Below, one piece after another: positions 9,157 to 17,307 of a DNA stretch of 64,000 nt (positions are counted from its first letter, which is position 1; every line of letters starts with the position of its first letter). The DNA comes from a virus. The stretch is taken from positions 124,001 through 188,000 of IMG/VR virus record IMGVR_UViG_3300028374_000002; one strand, given 5' to 3'. Position numbers and translations under genes: made by a program. Below the pieces are notes generated by a model, which was not told where the DNA came from, searched no databases, and saw only the letters and a program-made list of their open reading frames with translations.

Positions 9157-9211
9157 GGGGCTGACTTGATTTGTCCACCTTCCACCAACTTATTTAATAT
9201 AAGTTTATTAT

Positions 9212-10441
9212 TTATCCAAATAAATCTTCTGCATCAGTTGCATCTGAGAATCCATCTGTATCATCATCATCAGCAGCATCGTTAATAGTCTTATTGAATT
9301 CTTTTTCAGTTTCTTCTATCTCATCCATAGATTTGAATCTAAAATAATCATTAACAATAGGATTCATTATCTCCAATATTTCATCTGTGAAGATATTTGC
9401 TTTATGTAATTTTTTAAGGAAAAATGATTTATCTAAATGCCTCACGTAGTATTTATTACCACCTGGTTTAAATGATAGCTCACCTGTATCCTTATCAACT
9501 TCCATCTTACCCTTGGCTATTCCTATCTCTTTAAAGTATTCAGGTCTACAGAACGCTTCTAAGCCAGTATATGGATTCATACCATCTACGAACGAAATAT
9601 CAAATCTTATTTTCTTAGGCTTAGCTAATCTATTTTTGCTAGTTTTAAAGAGAACGTTGATACCAGATTGTCCAAGATCCATATCATCCTCATCACCAGT
9701 TTTTAACTTAGACTTAGATAAGAATCCAATAACAGATGCAGAATATAAAAGTCCATTACCACCTCTTAACATCTCTTTTGGGAACATGTCTAGTGTTCTG
9801 TATGTTTGGTTTATAACTAGAAATGGTATTTTTAAAATACCTAAATCTGTATTTAAACTTCTAAACATAGAACTTAAGGCTTTTGCCTTTGTCATATCTT
9901 GTTTTATATCACCTTTTAATAAATCTAGCTTCTCTTTATTAGATGCCATTTGACCTAGTGAATCCAATACTAGAAGTATTTTGGGTAGATTGCTCCCAGC
10001 CATCTTTTGGTCTTTTAAGTCATCAACAAGCTGTGTTAATGTCATATTTATATCTTCGACTTTATTAGACCTAATAAGTCTAAATTTATCTAGATTGGTG
10101 TCTATGCCATAATTCGATAAATCTTGTAAGTCTATAGATTGTTCTGTGTCTATATAAATACATGAATATCCTAGTTTCTGTGCATTCTTCACAACAGAGT
10201 ATGCTAAAAAGGATTTACCAGATCCAGACTCCCCTGCAAATGCAGAAATTCTGTTAGTAGGTATACCACCGTTTAACATATGTGCTGAAAGTGCAGCATC
10301 TAGGATATATACACCAGTAGAAATAAAACTTCTTTCTTCTATTTCTTTCTCAATGTAAATAGGAACTTTCTTTGAAATATTATCTAGTATAGTTCCTACT
10401 TTACTAAATTCGAAATCTTTATTGCTTTTTTTCTTCGCCAT
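9212..10441 (-). CDS. uvsX: UvsX/RecA-type recombinase
   Basis: A 409-residue strand-exchange ATPase. The Walker A motif GESGSGKS is at residues 70-77, the IDTE segment at 97-100 provides the catalytic Glu, and Walker B is LLVLD at 156-160. The following FLVINQTYRT and MLRGGNGLLYSAS segments match the L1/L2 region and core of UvsX. The tail after about residue 385 is highly acidic (ADDDDTDG, DATDAEDLFG), as in RecA/UvsX C-termini that regulate DNA access. In T4 this protein drives recombination-dependent replication. Start at 10441 gives MAKKKSNKDF. Confidence 0.93.
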   Translation of the reverse strand: MAKKKSNKDFEFSKVGTILDNISKKVPIYIEKEIEERSFISTGVYILDAALSAHMLNGGIPTNRISAFAGESGSGKSFLAYSVVKNAQKLGYSCIYIDTEQSIDLQDLSNYGIDTNLDKFRLIRSNKVEDINMTLTQLVDDLKDQKMAGSNLPKILLVLDSLGQMASNKEKLDLLKGDIKQDMTKAKALSSMFRSLNTDLGILKIPFLVINQTYRTLDMFPKEMLRGGNGLLYSASVIGFLSKSKLKTGDEDDMDLGQSGINVLFKTSKNRLAKPKKIRFDISFVDGMNPYTGLEAFCRPEYFKEIGIAKGKMEVDKDTGELSFKPGGNKYYVRHLDKSFFLKKLHKANIFTDEILEIMNPIVNDYFRFKSMDEIEETEKEFNKTINDAADDDDTDGFSDATDAEDLFG

Positions 10442-10505
10442 ATTAAAAATGTTTTTTATTTATATACCAAATATTCTGTTTTGTTTGGAAATTTGTGTTA
10501 AATAA

Positions 10506-11006
10506 TCAAAAGAATATTTGCTCTAATCCTTTCTTACCATTCCCAGTTATCTCATCTCTTACATCCATTATCATCTTGCCTAGCATATTCTTACCATCTA
10601 TATTTTTGCACTTATCACAAAAACAAGATCCAAAATAGTTATCATGCCACCAATTGCCCTCTACTAACTCTTGATTACCAGTTGCAATTAGTTTACGCCT
10701 TAACTCTTTATTCTTAAATTTTTCAGTTATCCCAAACTTCATTACAATAAACCTATATTGCTTCCAATCATTTCTAGGCTTTATAGATTCTCCAACCTTT
10801 TTCACTAAACTAGCATTATCTAACTCAGATACCATTACTCTAAATTCATTTACAGTATATCTTTTCTTCTGAAACAAAACACTAGTATTTACTTTCATAG
10901 CTATATAATAATGCTCAACACTAGAATATATTATATCATCTTCCACTATCTCACATGGGTAGAAGTTAGACAAAAAGTGATTATCCCCTCTAAATACTCC
11001 AATCAT
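10506..11006 (-). CDS. NADAR-family (YbiA-like) N-glycosidase
   Basis: A 166-residue single-domain protein with the NADAR signature: FRGDNHFLSNFYP at 5-17, YSSVEHYYIAMK at 27-38 including the family Glu31, NWWHDNYFG near 117-125 and NMLGKMIMDVRD near 139-150. Known members hydrolyse N-glycosidic bonds in riboflavin intermediates or remove ADP-ribose from guanosine (antitoxins in DarT-like systems). A phage copy could reverse host ADP-ribosylation defence or act in NAD metabolism; the sequence does not choose between these. It lies directly upstream of uvsX on the same strand (64-nt gap). Confidence 0.85.
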   Translation of the reverse strand: MIGVFRGDNHFLSNFYPCEIVEDDIIYSSVEHYYIAMKVNTSVLFQKKRYTVNEFRVMVSELDNASLVKKVGESIKPRNDWKQYRFIVMKFGITEKFKNKELRRKLIATGNQELVEGNWWHDNYFGSCFCDKCKNIDGKNMLGKMIMDVRDEITGNGKKGLEQIFF

Positions 11007-11025
11007 AATTTATTTATTTATTTGT

Positions 11026-11355
11026 TTAAAAAAAGTCATAGTTGGCACCAACATATCTTGGTGTGTATCTCTTATCATATCCATTTATCTCTCTATTAAT
11101 ATCTTGCTTTGCTTTTTGTCTCTCTGTCCTATTAAGTTTTTTTCTAAACCATTTAGGAGCAACAGACCTATTGCTAAAGTTGTTACAACCTTCTGTGTAT
11201 AAAAAGTAAACTTTATTCGATATAACTGATGCCTCAGAGTGTGTTGAATATGATTTATCCCATGTATATGGTGTCCTTCCAAATCTAAGATACTCATCAT
11301 ATATAGCTAATGATATATTGTACTTATCTCTGAAAAAGTGTTTATTATGCTTCAT
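11026..11355 (-). CDS. Small basic hypothetical protein
   Basis: A 109-residue protein starting MKHNKHFFRDKYN. The upstream in-frame ATG at 11427 is rejected because it would read through a strong hairpin terminator at 11369-11396. The C-terminal part is very basic (KWFRKKLNRTERQKAKQ), so nucleic-acid binding is possible. No family is recognised. It is followed by the NADAR gene after a 19-nt gap. Confidence 0.5.
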   Translation of the reverse strand: MKHNKHFFRDKYNISLAIYDEYLRFGRTPYTWDKSYSTHSEASVISNKVYFLYTEGCNNFSNRSVAPKWFRKKLNRTERQKAKQDINREINGYDKRYTPRYVGANYDFF

Positions 11356-11368
11356 TTTTAATATGAAT

Positions 11369-11396
11369 AAAAAACCCATCATTAGATGGGTTTTAT
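11369..11396 (-). terminator. Rho-independent terminator ending the 11.4-11.8 kb RNA
   Basis: AAAACCCATC-ATTA-GATGGGTTTT is a perfect hairpin with A/T flanks. It is only 4 nt from the predicted 3' end of the structured RNA at 11401-11774 and is the natural terminator for it. Confidence 0.8.
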
Positions 11397-11400
11397 TTTG

Positions 11401-11774
11401 TGGAGAAGATGGTGTACCGCCCACCATGTCTTCAACAGTTATTAATAACTAATCATTTACAAGTTTATTTAGTTTTTCTAAACTAAAAAAATATATAATC
11501 TTTTTGATAAACTCTAAAAATTATTAAAAAACTGTTCCATATTTTTAATTGTATAGTGCCAATTGCAGATTTTTTAGAAACTACTGTTATGCAGTTGCTA
11601 GATCCTCTACTTGGATCATGTTGTTTTGTAGAGTCGCTACTAAATCTTCACGAGTTCCTACTTTGTTTACGTTTCCGTTTAAAAAATTTGTATTTTAATT
11701 TATTAATCGGGTAAATAACAATCCGATACTTGCATAGTTGCTAATTCACCATAAATCAATTCTAGAACTTCCCC
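11401..11774 (-). ncRNA. Candidate structured RNA with tmRNA-like layout
   Basis: No convincing protein gene fills 11397-11811. Instead a consensus host-type promoter starts it and a terminator ends it. The predicted 5' end GGGGAAG (11774-11768) pairs with CTTCTCC (11408-11402) near the 3' end, followed by an A, like a 7-bp tRNA acceptor stem. Directly before the 3' strand is a hairpin ATGGTG/CACCAT with a 7-nt loop, in the T-arm position. Mid-RNA, a frame after UUAGUA could encode ATLQNNMIQVEDLATA then TAA (11637-11587), like a tmRNA tag. Other hairpins: 11706-11727, 11628-11640, 11601-11617, 11469-11486. The length (374 nt) suits tmRNA. Against it, the T-loop reads GGCGGTA, not TTCRANY, and CCA is not encoded. 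The RNA gene is likely; tmRNA identity is tentative. Confidence 0.45.
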
Positions 11775-11785
11775 ATAGTATTTTA

Positions 11786-11815
11786 CAAATATATATATTA
11801 TATATGAAATATCAA
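11786..11815 (-). promoter_or_regulatory. Host-type promoter TTG-N19-TATATTTG
   Basis: On the minus strand TTG (11815-11813) is followed after exactly 19 nt by TATATTTG (11793-11786), the ideal Bacteroidota spacing. The predicted transcription start is near 11780-11774, at the GGGG of the candidate structured RNA. It overlaps the stop end of the peptidase gene. Confidence 0.65.
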
Positions 11816-12615
11816 AAAAGTTTAACTTTTTTAAAACTATTGAAAGATTTCATATATTTTAAATTTTCTGATATGTTCCCAATTGGTATACCTTCCCAGT
11901 CTATAGACACACATGCACTTGCTAGTGATTCTAGAAATGATATATTTTGCTTTTCATCCGTAGTATGTTCATTATAATAACCAACAGAAATATTAGTACA
12001 CTCCTTTATCTTACCAATGAACGATGCAGAATCACTATAAACGCCACTGTCATCTAAATTAAATTTAAGGCCATTTTCTAAGAATGTATCTTTTAATCTA
12101 TTAGCAAAAACATCACTACAACACCTCTCTTTACTTTGATGTGTTACTATAGAGTCTATACCACGCCTATCAAAGCTCACACACTTAGTTATATGGTCTA
12201 GGTGTCTATTACTGTCAAAAGAATTAGATAAGGCACTAGAGCCTATCACACCAACTTCTTCGCCTATGAAGAAGTAATATAACCCAACCACACCCCTTTC
12301 TATCATATATAGCATCAATGTAACACCTGCCTTATCATCAGCCCCTAAAATTGTATTAGTTGAGAACACATAATCATTCCCTTCTATATTTTTAACAAAA
12401 GGATTTGTATTAACTTGCTCCTTGCCATAATTATCCAAATGTGAATTAAACATTGTACTAGGCTTATCACCAACCACTTTATAATAATTCCCAAACTCAT
12501 CCTTTTCCAATTGGGGCAATATATTTAGTAAATCTTCCTCAGTAGAATGAGGATGTGTTTTATCAACTAATTTTAAAAATGTTTTTCTAATGTCGTTATA
12601 ATTTGTATTATTCAT
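11812..12615 (-). CDS. M20/M28-type zinc aminopeptidase-like protein
   Basis: A 267-residue co-catalytic metallopeptidase-like protein. Candidate ligands are in family order: His59 in FNSHLDNYG, Asp93 in LGADDKAG (bridging Asp), the catalytic/ligand Glu pair 119-120 in FFIGEEVG, Asp149 in SFDRRG and His217 in GYYNEHTTDE. All metal-site residues seem present, so it is probably active on small peptides or amide substrates. It is shorter than cellular aminopeptidases (about 350-450), mostly because the dimerisation domain is reduced. A TTAATATATA motif is exactly 4 nt before the start (12620-12629), implying late expression. Its substrate and phage role are unknown. Confidence 0.8.
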   Translation of the reverse strand: MNNTNYNDIRKTFLKLVDKTHPHSTEEDLLNILPQLEKDEFGNYYKVVGDKPSTMFNSHLDNYGKEQVNTNPFVKNIEGNDYVFSTNTILGADDKAGVTLMLYMIERGVVGLYYFFIGEEVGVIGSSALSNSFDSNRHLDHITKCVSFDRRGIDSIVTHQSKERCCSDVFANRLKDTFLENGLKFNLDDSGVYSDSASFIGKIKECTNISVGYYNEHTTDEKQNISFLESLASACVSIDWEGIPIGNISENLKYMKSFNSFKKVKLF

Positions 12616-12619
12616 ATAG

Positions 12620-12629
12620 TATATATTAA
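12620..12629 (-). promoter_or_regulatory. Late-type promoter motif TTAATATATA
   Basis: It sits 4 nt before the peptidase ATG, in the 22-nt gap after the upstream homing-nuclease gene. Confidence 0.55.
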
Positions 12630-12637
12630 TTTAAGAA

Positions 12638-14533
12638 TCAAGAACGTTTCCAAACCCACCTTTTTAAACAACAACCCCACACTCTATAATTACCCATATC
12701 GTGCATAATACTTACTTCAGTTTTGTTTGAATCACCTCCCATTTTTATAAGTTTCTTTTTATTAAATGAGAATCTATGTCTTCTAATACCACCAACATTC
12801 CACCAGTAGTTAATTGGTGTCTCTCCATTTAATTCAAAGTTTAAAGAAGTATATAAACCACCATTAAACACAGAACTTTCAGAAAATGAATATATTTCAT
12901 CTACATCATAAGTTTTAATATATTTTTTAAATAGCTTAGATGCAGAACCAACCACAACAAGGTTAATCTTGTTACAAAACCTTACCAACTCTATTCTTTT
13001 CTTGTTATTATGAAATGCAATAACCGATACTAATTCATTGTCATAAAACAATCCTATTGCGGTTGACCAATTAGTTTTACCCTGTAAATGGTTGTTATCA
13101 AGGAAATTATTTACTAACTTTTTATCACTTATTATTAACATATCACACTTTCTAGCGAATACTTTATCTGTTATTAAACCTAATCGGTTCTTAACAACTG
13201 ATTTTATAATATCATTTTTGTATAACCAATCATCTTCCCATATATTTATAAGGTCATAATTATTAGATAAGCATCTATTCATTTTCTCATAATGGTAGTA
13301 CTTGTCCTTATTAAGTTCAGAATGCCAATATAAACCATTATACTCTATTGCTATCTTTTTTTCCTTTATTAAAAAGTCAATTTCGTAAGGACTAATCAAA
13401 GTCCTATCACTATGTATAGCATTTTGGTCTAATTCTTTTAAAAAATCTAATATATTAGATTCTTGACTAGATTTCCCAGAGTTTATTGGATTACACACAG
13501 TACAAGTTTCTATACTAGCATCTATTCTTCTTTGTAATGTTGTTGGATGTATCTCAAATTGATGACCACAACTATTATTTTTACTTAATAAAACAAATCC
13601 TTCTCTACTTGAATTAGAAATGAACGTAAATCCTTTATCATTATAGAACTTTATTCTATTTTTAAGTATCACGTTCTTATATCTATCTGATTTTAAGTAA
13701 GTCTTATATTCATCACTTTTTGTATAATGATCAACACCAAACTTATCCAAAAAATGTTTCTTAGACTTCTCTTTGAATTCGATAGTTTTAAAGTAATTAT
13801 CAACACCATACTTTTCCATATTTGAATCCTCTATCTTATCTCTTATCTTGATACTTTTTAAGGGATGTGCAACACCATATCTTTCAAAAGATATGTTCTT
13901 ATAACTTATCCAAAAATCTTGTGTTTTAGAAATATGATTAACACCATACTTTTCTATATTAGTCTGGCTTATTTTATTCTGAACCTCCTTTGATTTAGAT
14001 GGATGGTCAACACCATACTTCTCTAAGGAAAACTCTTTAGTCTTTTCTTTAAATTCATCTGTTTTGAAATAATGGTCAACACCATACTTTTCCTCGATAG
14101 TTGTTTTCCACCTTTCTCTAACTTCCTCATTTTGAAATGATGACTTATGACCCCACCTCTCAATATTTGTTTGTTCTTGCTTCTTTTTAATATCTTGTGA
14201 TTTAGCTATGTTATCAACACCATACTTTTCTAAAACAGTTTTTTTCCTTTTCTCCTTGGTCTTGTTACTGCTCTGTGCACACTTAGTACTACAATACGTC
14301 TTATATCCCTCTGTCCACTTTTTATTAAAGCTAACTCTGTTTATGCAAGAACTACACAGTACATAAGATGTTTTTTTATTTACAAAACACCAAAGACGTT
14401 CTTTAAACGATAATTCTAAATCTATTGTATATTCAACTATTTTATCATATATATCACCATGGTTATTTATGAAATATGATTCCCTTAACCTACTTGGTTT
14501 ATTATCTATTATCTTTATTATTTTATCCTTCAT
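12638..14533 (-). CDS. EKYGVD-repeat homing-type endonuclease (copy 1)
   Basis: A 631-residue mobile endonuclease. The N-terminus has a treble-clef-like zinc site (CSSCINRVSF, YCSTKCAQ). About eight repeats with an EKYGVDxxxKS core (roughly residues 105-275) follow, probably DNA-reading modules. The nuclease core is Vsr/PD-(D/E)XK-like: YEIDFLIKEKKIAIEYNG, LYWHSE and NIWEDDW. A C-terminal domain with NNHLQG, VVVGSASKLFKKY and RVWGCCLKRW may be GNAT-like. The same architecture recurs five more times in full length in this window. It lies between the peptidase and another nuclease gene, upstream of which is the capsid gene. The nuclease superfamily is inferred from motif order; cleavage is untested. 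Confidence 0.75.
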   Translation of the reverse strand: MKDKIIKIIDNKPSRLRESYFINNHGDIYDKIVEYTIDLELSFKERLWCFVNKKTSYVLCSSCINRVSFNKKWTEGYKTYCSTKCAQSSNKTKEKRKKTVLEKYGVDNIAKSQDIKKKQEQTNIERWGHKSSFQNEEVRERWKTTIEEKYGVDHYFKTDEFKEKTKEFSLEKYGVDHPSKSKEVQNKISQTNIEKYGVNHISKTQDFWISYKNISFERYGVAHPLKSIKIRDKIEDSNMEKYGVDNYFKTIEFKEKSKKHFLDKFGVDHYTKSDEYKTYLKSDRYKNVILKNRIKFYNDKGFTFISNSSREGFVLLSKNNSCGHQFEIHPTTLQRRIDASIETCTVCNPINSGKSSQESNILDFLKELDQNAIHSDRTLISPYEIDFLIKEKKIAIEYNGLYWHSELNKDKYYHYEKMNRCLSNNYDLINIWEDDWLYKNDIIKSVVKNRLGLITDKVFARKCDMLIISDKKLVNNFLDNNHLQGKTNWSTAIGLFYDNELVSVIAFHNNKKRIELVRFCNKINLVVVGSASKLFKKYIKTYDVDEIYSFSESSVFNGGLYTSLNFELNGETPINYWWNVGGIRRHRFSFNKKKLIKMGGDSNKTEVSIMHDMGNYRVWGCCLKRWVWKRS

Positions 14534-14539
14534 AATTTA

Positions 14540-15400
14540 TTAATTTGTGAAATGTGAAGATAAATACTCAAACACATCTAAATCATAAGGTATCCTTACT
14601 AACTCAAACCCATTATCTATACACCATCTATTTTTTAAACCATCATATTCGACTAGCTTTTTATAATATTCTTCCCCACCGAATATATCAACTGGTTTAA
14701 AATGTTGTATTCCATCATACTCTATAAATGTCCTTATACCCTCTATGTAAAAATCAAACCTTAACTTCTTATCTTCTATCTTAACAACATATTCTTTTTC
14801 ATATTTGATTTCAACTAAGTCTAGAAATTCTATTATTTCCCTCTCGCCCTTTGATTTAGAACACACAGGACAGTTTGTGTTCATATGTAGGATATAATTA
14901 GGTTTAGTATCAAATTCTGTATTGCAATCAGTACAGAGGTGTTTATGCCTATGGTGCGATCCTTTATATTCTGTTGATAATAGCTTTATATTATTAGGCA
15001 GTATTGACTTGTATTTATCTATAGAGAATATCTTACCAGAACATGACGGACATCCATTTGTAGAACTTAATATAGATTTAGGACTTGTTATAAATTCCAT
15101 ATCACATGTTTTACACTTATGTAAAGTCTTTTCTCTCATACTTATATAATTACCTAAAAGTTCTATATCCTTAGTTCTTAAAGATTCCTCATATTTAATT
15201 TTCCTATCTGTACAATTACATTTTATTTTACTAATTTCTTTGGGCTTTTTCTTATATATTCTATTGCATTTAGTACATGAGAATTTAATAGCAGTCTTTG
15301 AATCTATATAGTCTGACTCCCTTTTAATATTAGGATAATTATTTAATAGCCTAGTATCAAGTTGTTCGTTTGTTATTTTCTTACCAGATTTTGACCACAT
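14540..15400 (-). CDS. Zinc-ribbon/Vsr-like homing-type endonuclease
   Basis: A 286-residue protein with three successive Cys-pair fingers (CTKCNRIY, CKTCDMEF with CPSC, CTDCNTEF with CPVC). A C-terminal nuclease core follows: SKGEREIIEFL, YEKEY, LRFDFYI, TFIEYDGIQHF and LVRIPYD. The E...E/D-F...E-Y-D-G-x-QH pattern is that of Vsr/DUF559-like PD-(D/E)XK nucleases, many of which are homing enzymes. It lies 6 nt upstream of the EKYGVD-repeat gene on the same strand and near the capsid gene terminator. A TTAATATATA motif is exactly 4 nt before its ATG (15405-15414), so the pair is probably transcribed late. Confidence 0.75.
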   Translation of the reverse strand: MWSKSGKKITNEQLDTRLLNNYPNIKRESDYIDSKTAIKFSCTKCNRIYKKKPKEISKIKCNCTDRKIKYEESLRTKDIELLGNYISMREKTLHKCKTCDMEFITSPKSILSSTNGCPSCSGKIFSIDKYKSILPNNIKLLSTEYKGSHHRHKHLCTDCNTEFDTKPNYILHMNTNCPVCSKSKGEREIIEFLDLVEIKYEKEYVVKIEDKKLRFDFYIEGIRTFIEYDGIQHFKPVDIFGGEEYYKKLVEYDGLKNRWCIDNGFELVRIPYDLDVFEYLSSHFTN

Positions 15401-15404
15401 AATT

Positions 15405-15414
15405 TATATATTAA
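15405..15414 (-). promoter_or_regulatory. Late-type promoter motif TTAATATATA
   Basis: It ends 4 nt before the start of the zinc-ribbon nuclease gene on the minus strand. Confidence 0.5.
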
Positions 15415-15467
15415 ATAGGATTCTTTACTGTATTATAGCACAATAGTACGCAAAGTTTTTAACAAAA

Positions 15468-15497
15468 AAAAGAGGAACAAATTAATTGTTCCTCTTT
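15468..15497 (-). terminator. Terminator of the major capsid gene
   Basis: AAAAGAGGAACAA-ATTA-ATTGTTCCTCTTTT forms a near-perfect long hairpin just beyond the capsid stop codon (15519), with A/T runs on both sides. Confidence 0.85.
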
Positions 15498-15518
15498 TCC
15501 TATTTATATTCTTATGAA

Positions 15519-17222
15519 TTAGTTTAATAATCCATTCTCGTCTGTAATTCTCAAAGTCATAAATTGCTTTTGTGGGAACCAGCCTACTTCAGCTACTGCG
15601 TATCTTGAACGTAATAACATTCTAGGTGCAAAGGTAGCTTCCGAGATAACACTAATTGATTGTGCCATTAAGTAAGGTACAAATATGATACCTGGTTGGT
15701 CAGGATTGTTCTTTCTACCTAGAGCAATTCTGTTGTCGTTATACTTCATATATGGATCAACATATATTGATATATCCCCGATAGAACCTACTGGGTAAAG
15801 TTGTCCAGCTCCGTTTAGTTTAGATTTTACTGGGTTAAGAGTATAACCTGAAACATCCGATAAAGCTGCTGCTAAACCACCGTTAGTAACTAAATACTGT
15901 GCTGGTCCAACACGTCCTTCTGTTGCAATGTAGTTAGATGCATGCATTATCTTTGTGATAAGCTTTCTTTGCACAGCGTGAGTTGTCTCACCACCTACGT
16001 TAGCACCTGCATAGTTCGTGTTTAAATCGAACAAAGGCACTCCTGTACCTCCTCCTGGTGGTGTTCTTAATGGTGCAGACTCTCTGTTAAGTTCTCCCAT
16101 TTCAAATACTTTAGCAACAATTTGCTTAGATATTGTTTGAGAAAGTTCATTAACAAGAATGCTTTCCATTTTTTGAACGATATCCATACCAGTGTTGGCT
16201 TTGATATCTTCAATTTCAGTTCTTCTAAGTGCTGATGTTATCTCGATAGTACCAACGGCAATTGTTTTAGAAGAAATTTTCGGCCCAATGATACCTGCGT
16301 ATCTCTTGTCATCTTGCTCTCTATCCATTGGATAGTTTCCAGAAAAACCATTTTCACTTGTATTCCAGTTTGCAGAAAAACCTGGTAATTGGTCTTCAAG
16401 TGCAGAAATAAGTTCAACTTTTGCACCAGATACTGTTACACCAGCAACATTAACTAATTGATCAGTCATTGCAGTTGTTGAATCAAAAGTGTTTCTTGTT
16501 TGGTCAAATGCCCATGTAGTTCCAGCAGTTCCAACAGCACCATGAGATGTGTTAAATTGTCTGTAAGCTCTAAACATTGGGAATCCATCAATACGTGAAA
16601 ATCCTAAAAATTCTACTTGTCCTGTTTTATCAGATGCTTCTGTTGTAGTGATACCAGTATCTGGAGCGGTTTGTGCTGCGATATCATTGAAAAGCGTTCC
16701 GTTTTGTAAACCACCTTGTGATTCTACAATACCAGCAGTATTTAGTTGCTCCTTAAGTGCAGCTCTAACATCTGCGATATTATCAGCATTAAGTTTAAAA
16801 ACTTGTGGTCTTTCGTCAGAAGCACCTAAATGTGCATCATCATATCTAAAATCTACGTAAAGTAAATCGATTTTTGGTCCAGGAGAAGGCTTTACTGCAA
16901 CAAGGTCTAAACCTATTGTTTGTGCAGCAATCTTCATAGCTACTGGAAGTAAGTTTTGGCCTACATCTCCAGATCCCTGTGATCCACCGTTTTGTCCAAA
17001 AGCATTACCGATTGTTGAACCAGATAATGTTGATGGCTGTGCAGCTACAACACCTCCCATACCTGATACGTTAGATGCGTTTGCGTAAGCGTTTTCATTA
17101 ATTGAGTGGAATTCTGCGTACTCGCTCATCCAGTCAATTCTGTCGCCAGAAACACCCATGTTCTCTAGAACTGGTGTCCACTTCTTCTTGGCTTTTTGAT
17201 TGTCTATTCTAATGTGTGACAT
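15519..17222 (-). CDS. Major capsid protein, T4 gp23-like
   Basis: A 567-residue HK97-fold shell protein of the T4 type. The N-terminus (KKKWTPVLENMGVSGDRIDW then MSEYAEFHS) matches gp23-type precursors, whose propeptide of about 65 residues is removed by the prohead protease after Glu. Further family segments are NLLPVAMKIAAQTIGLDLVA (about 90-110), VKPSPGPKIDLLYVDFRY, GKIEITSALRRTEIEDIKA-type helix and the late GDISIYVDPYMKYNDNRIALG and APRMLLRSRYA. Two Gly/Ser/Asn-rich stretches lie near 55-85. The length is similar to T4 gp23 (521). It is downstream of the protease-scaffold gene on the same strand and followed by a strong terminator, the usual order of head genes. Confidence 0.93.
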   Translation of the reverse strand: MSHIRIDNQKAKKKWTPVLENMGVSGDRIDWMSEYAEFHSINENAYANASNVSGMGGVVAAQPSTLSGSTIGNAFGQNGGSQGSGDVGQNLLPVAMKIAAQTIGLDLVAVKPSPGPKIDLLYVDFRYDDAHLGASDERPQVFKLNADNIADVRAALKEQLNTAGIVESQGGLQNGTLFNDIAAQTAPDTGITTTEASDKTGQVEFLGFSRIDGFPMFRAYRQFNTSHGAVGTAGTTWAFDQTRNTFDSTTAMTDQLVNVAGVTVSGAKVELISALEDQLPGFSANWNTSENGFSGNYPMDREQDDKRYAGIIGPKISSKTIAVGTIEITSALRRTEIEDIKANTGMDIVQKMESILVNELSQTISKQIVAKVFEMGELNRESAPLRTPPGGGTGVPLFDLNTNYAGANVGGETTHAVQRKLITKIMHASNYIATEGRVGPAQYLVTNGGLAAALSDVSGYTLNPVKSKLNGAGQLYPVGSIGDISIYVDPYMKYNDNRIALGRKNNPDQPGIIFVPYLMAQSISVISEATFAPRMLLRSRYAVAEVGWFPQKQFMTLRITDENGLLN

Positions 17223-17289
17223 AATTTTTGTTTTATTTTTTTTAAATTTGATATAATCTATATATAAACCCTTTTTTTACCTTTTTTTG

Positions 17290-17307
17290 AAAGGTGGATT
17301 TTTTATA
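17290..17307. repeat. 18-bp direct repeat, copy 1
   Basis: AAAGGTGGATTTTTTATA here is identical to 19501-19518. The two copies bracket the protease-scaffold gene; this one overlaps its stop codon. Confidence 0.7.

Noticed and set aside
11409-11427. Canonical tRNA T-arm at the 3' end of the structured RNA
   Set aside because: The hairpin is in the right place but has a 6-bp stem and GGCGGTA loop, not the conserved T-loop, so I do not call a confirmed tmRNA.
11569-11700. Remnant protein gene on the minus strand (frame reading LNGNVNKVGTREDLVATL...)
   Set aside because: It lacks a start codon upstream, the frame is closed on both sides and the region is better explained as part of a structured RNA; kept only as a possible tag frame.
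11738-11977. A plus-strand open frame of 79 codons
   Set aside because: It overlaps the end of the well-supported peptidase gene and the promoter region on the opposite strand, and its product has no family features.
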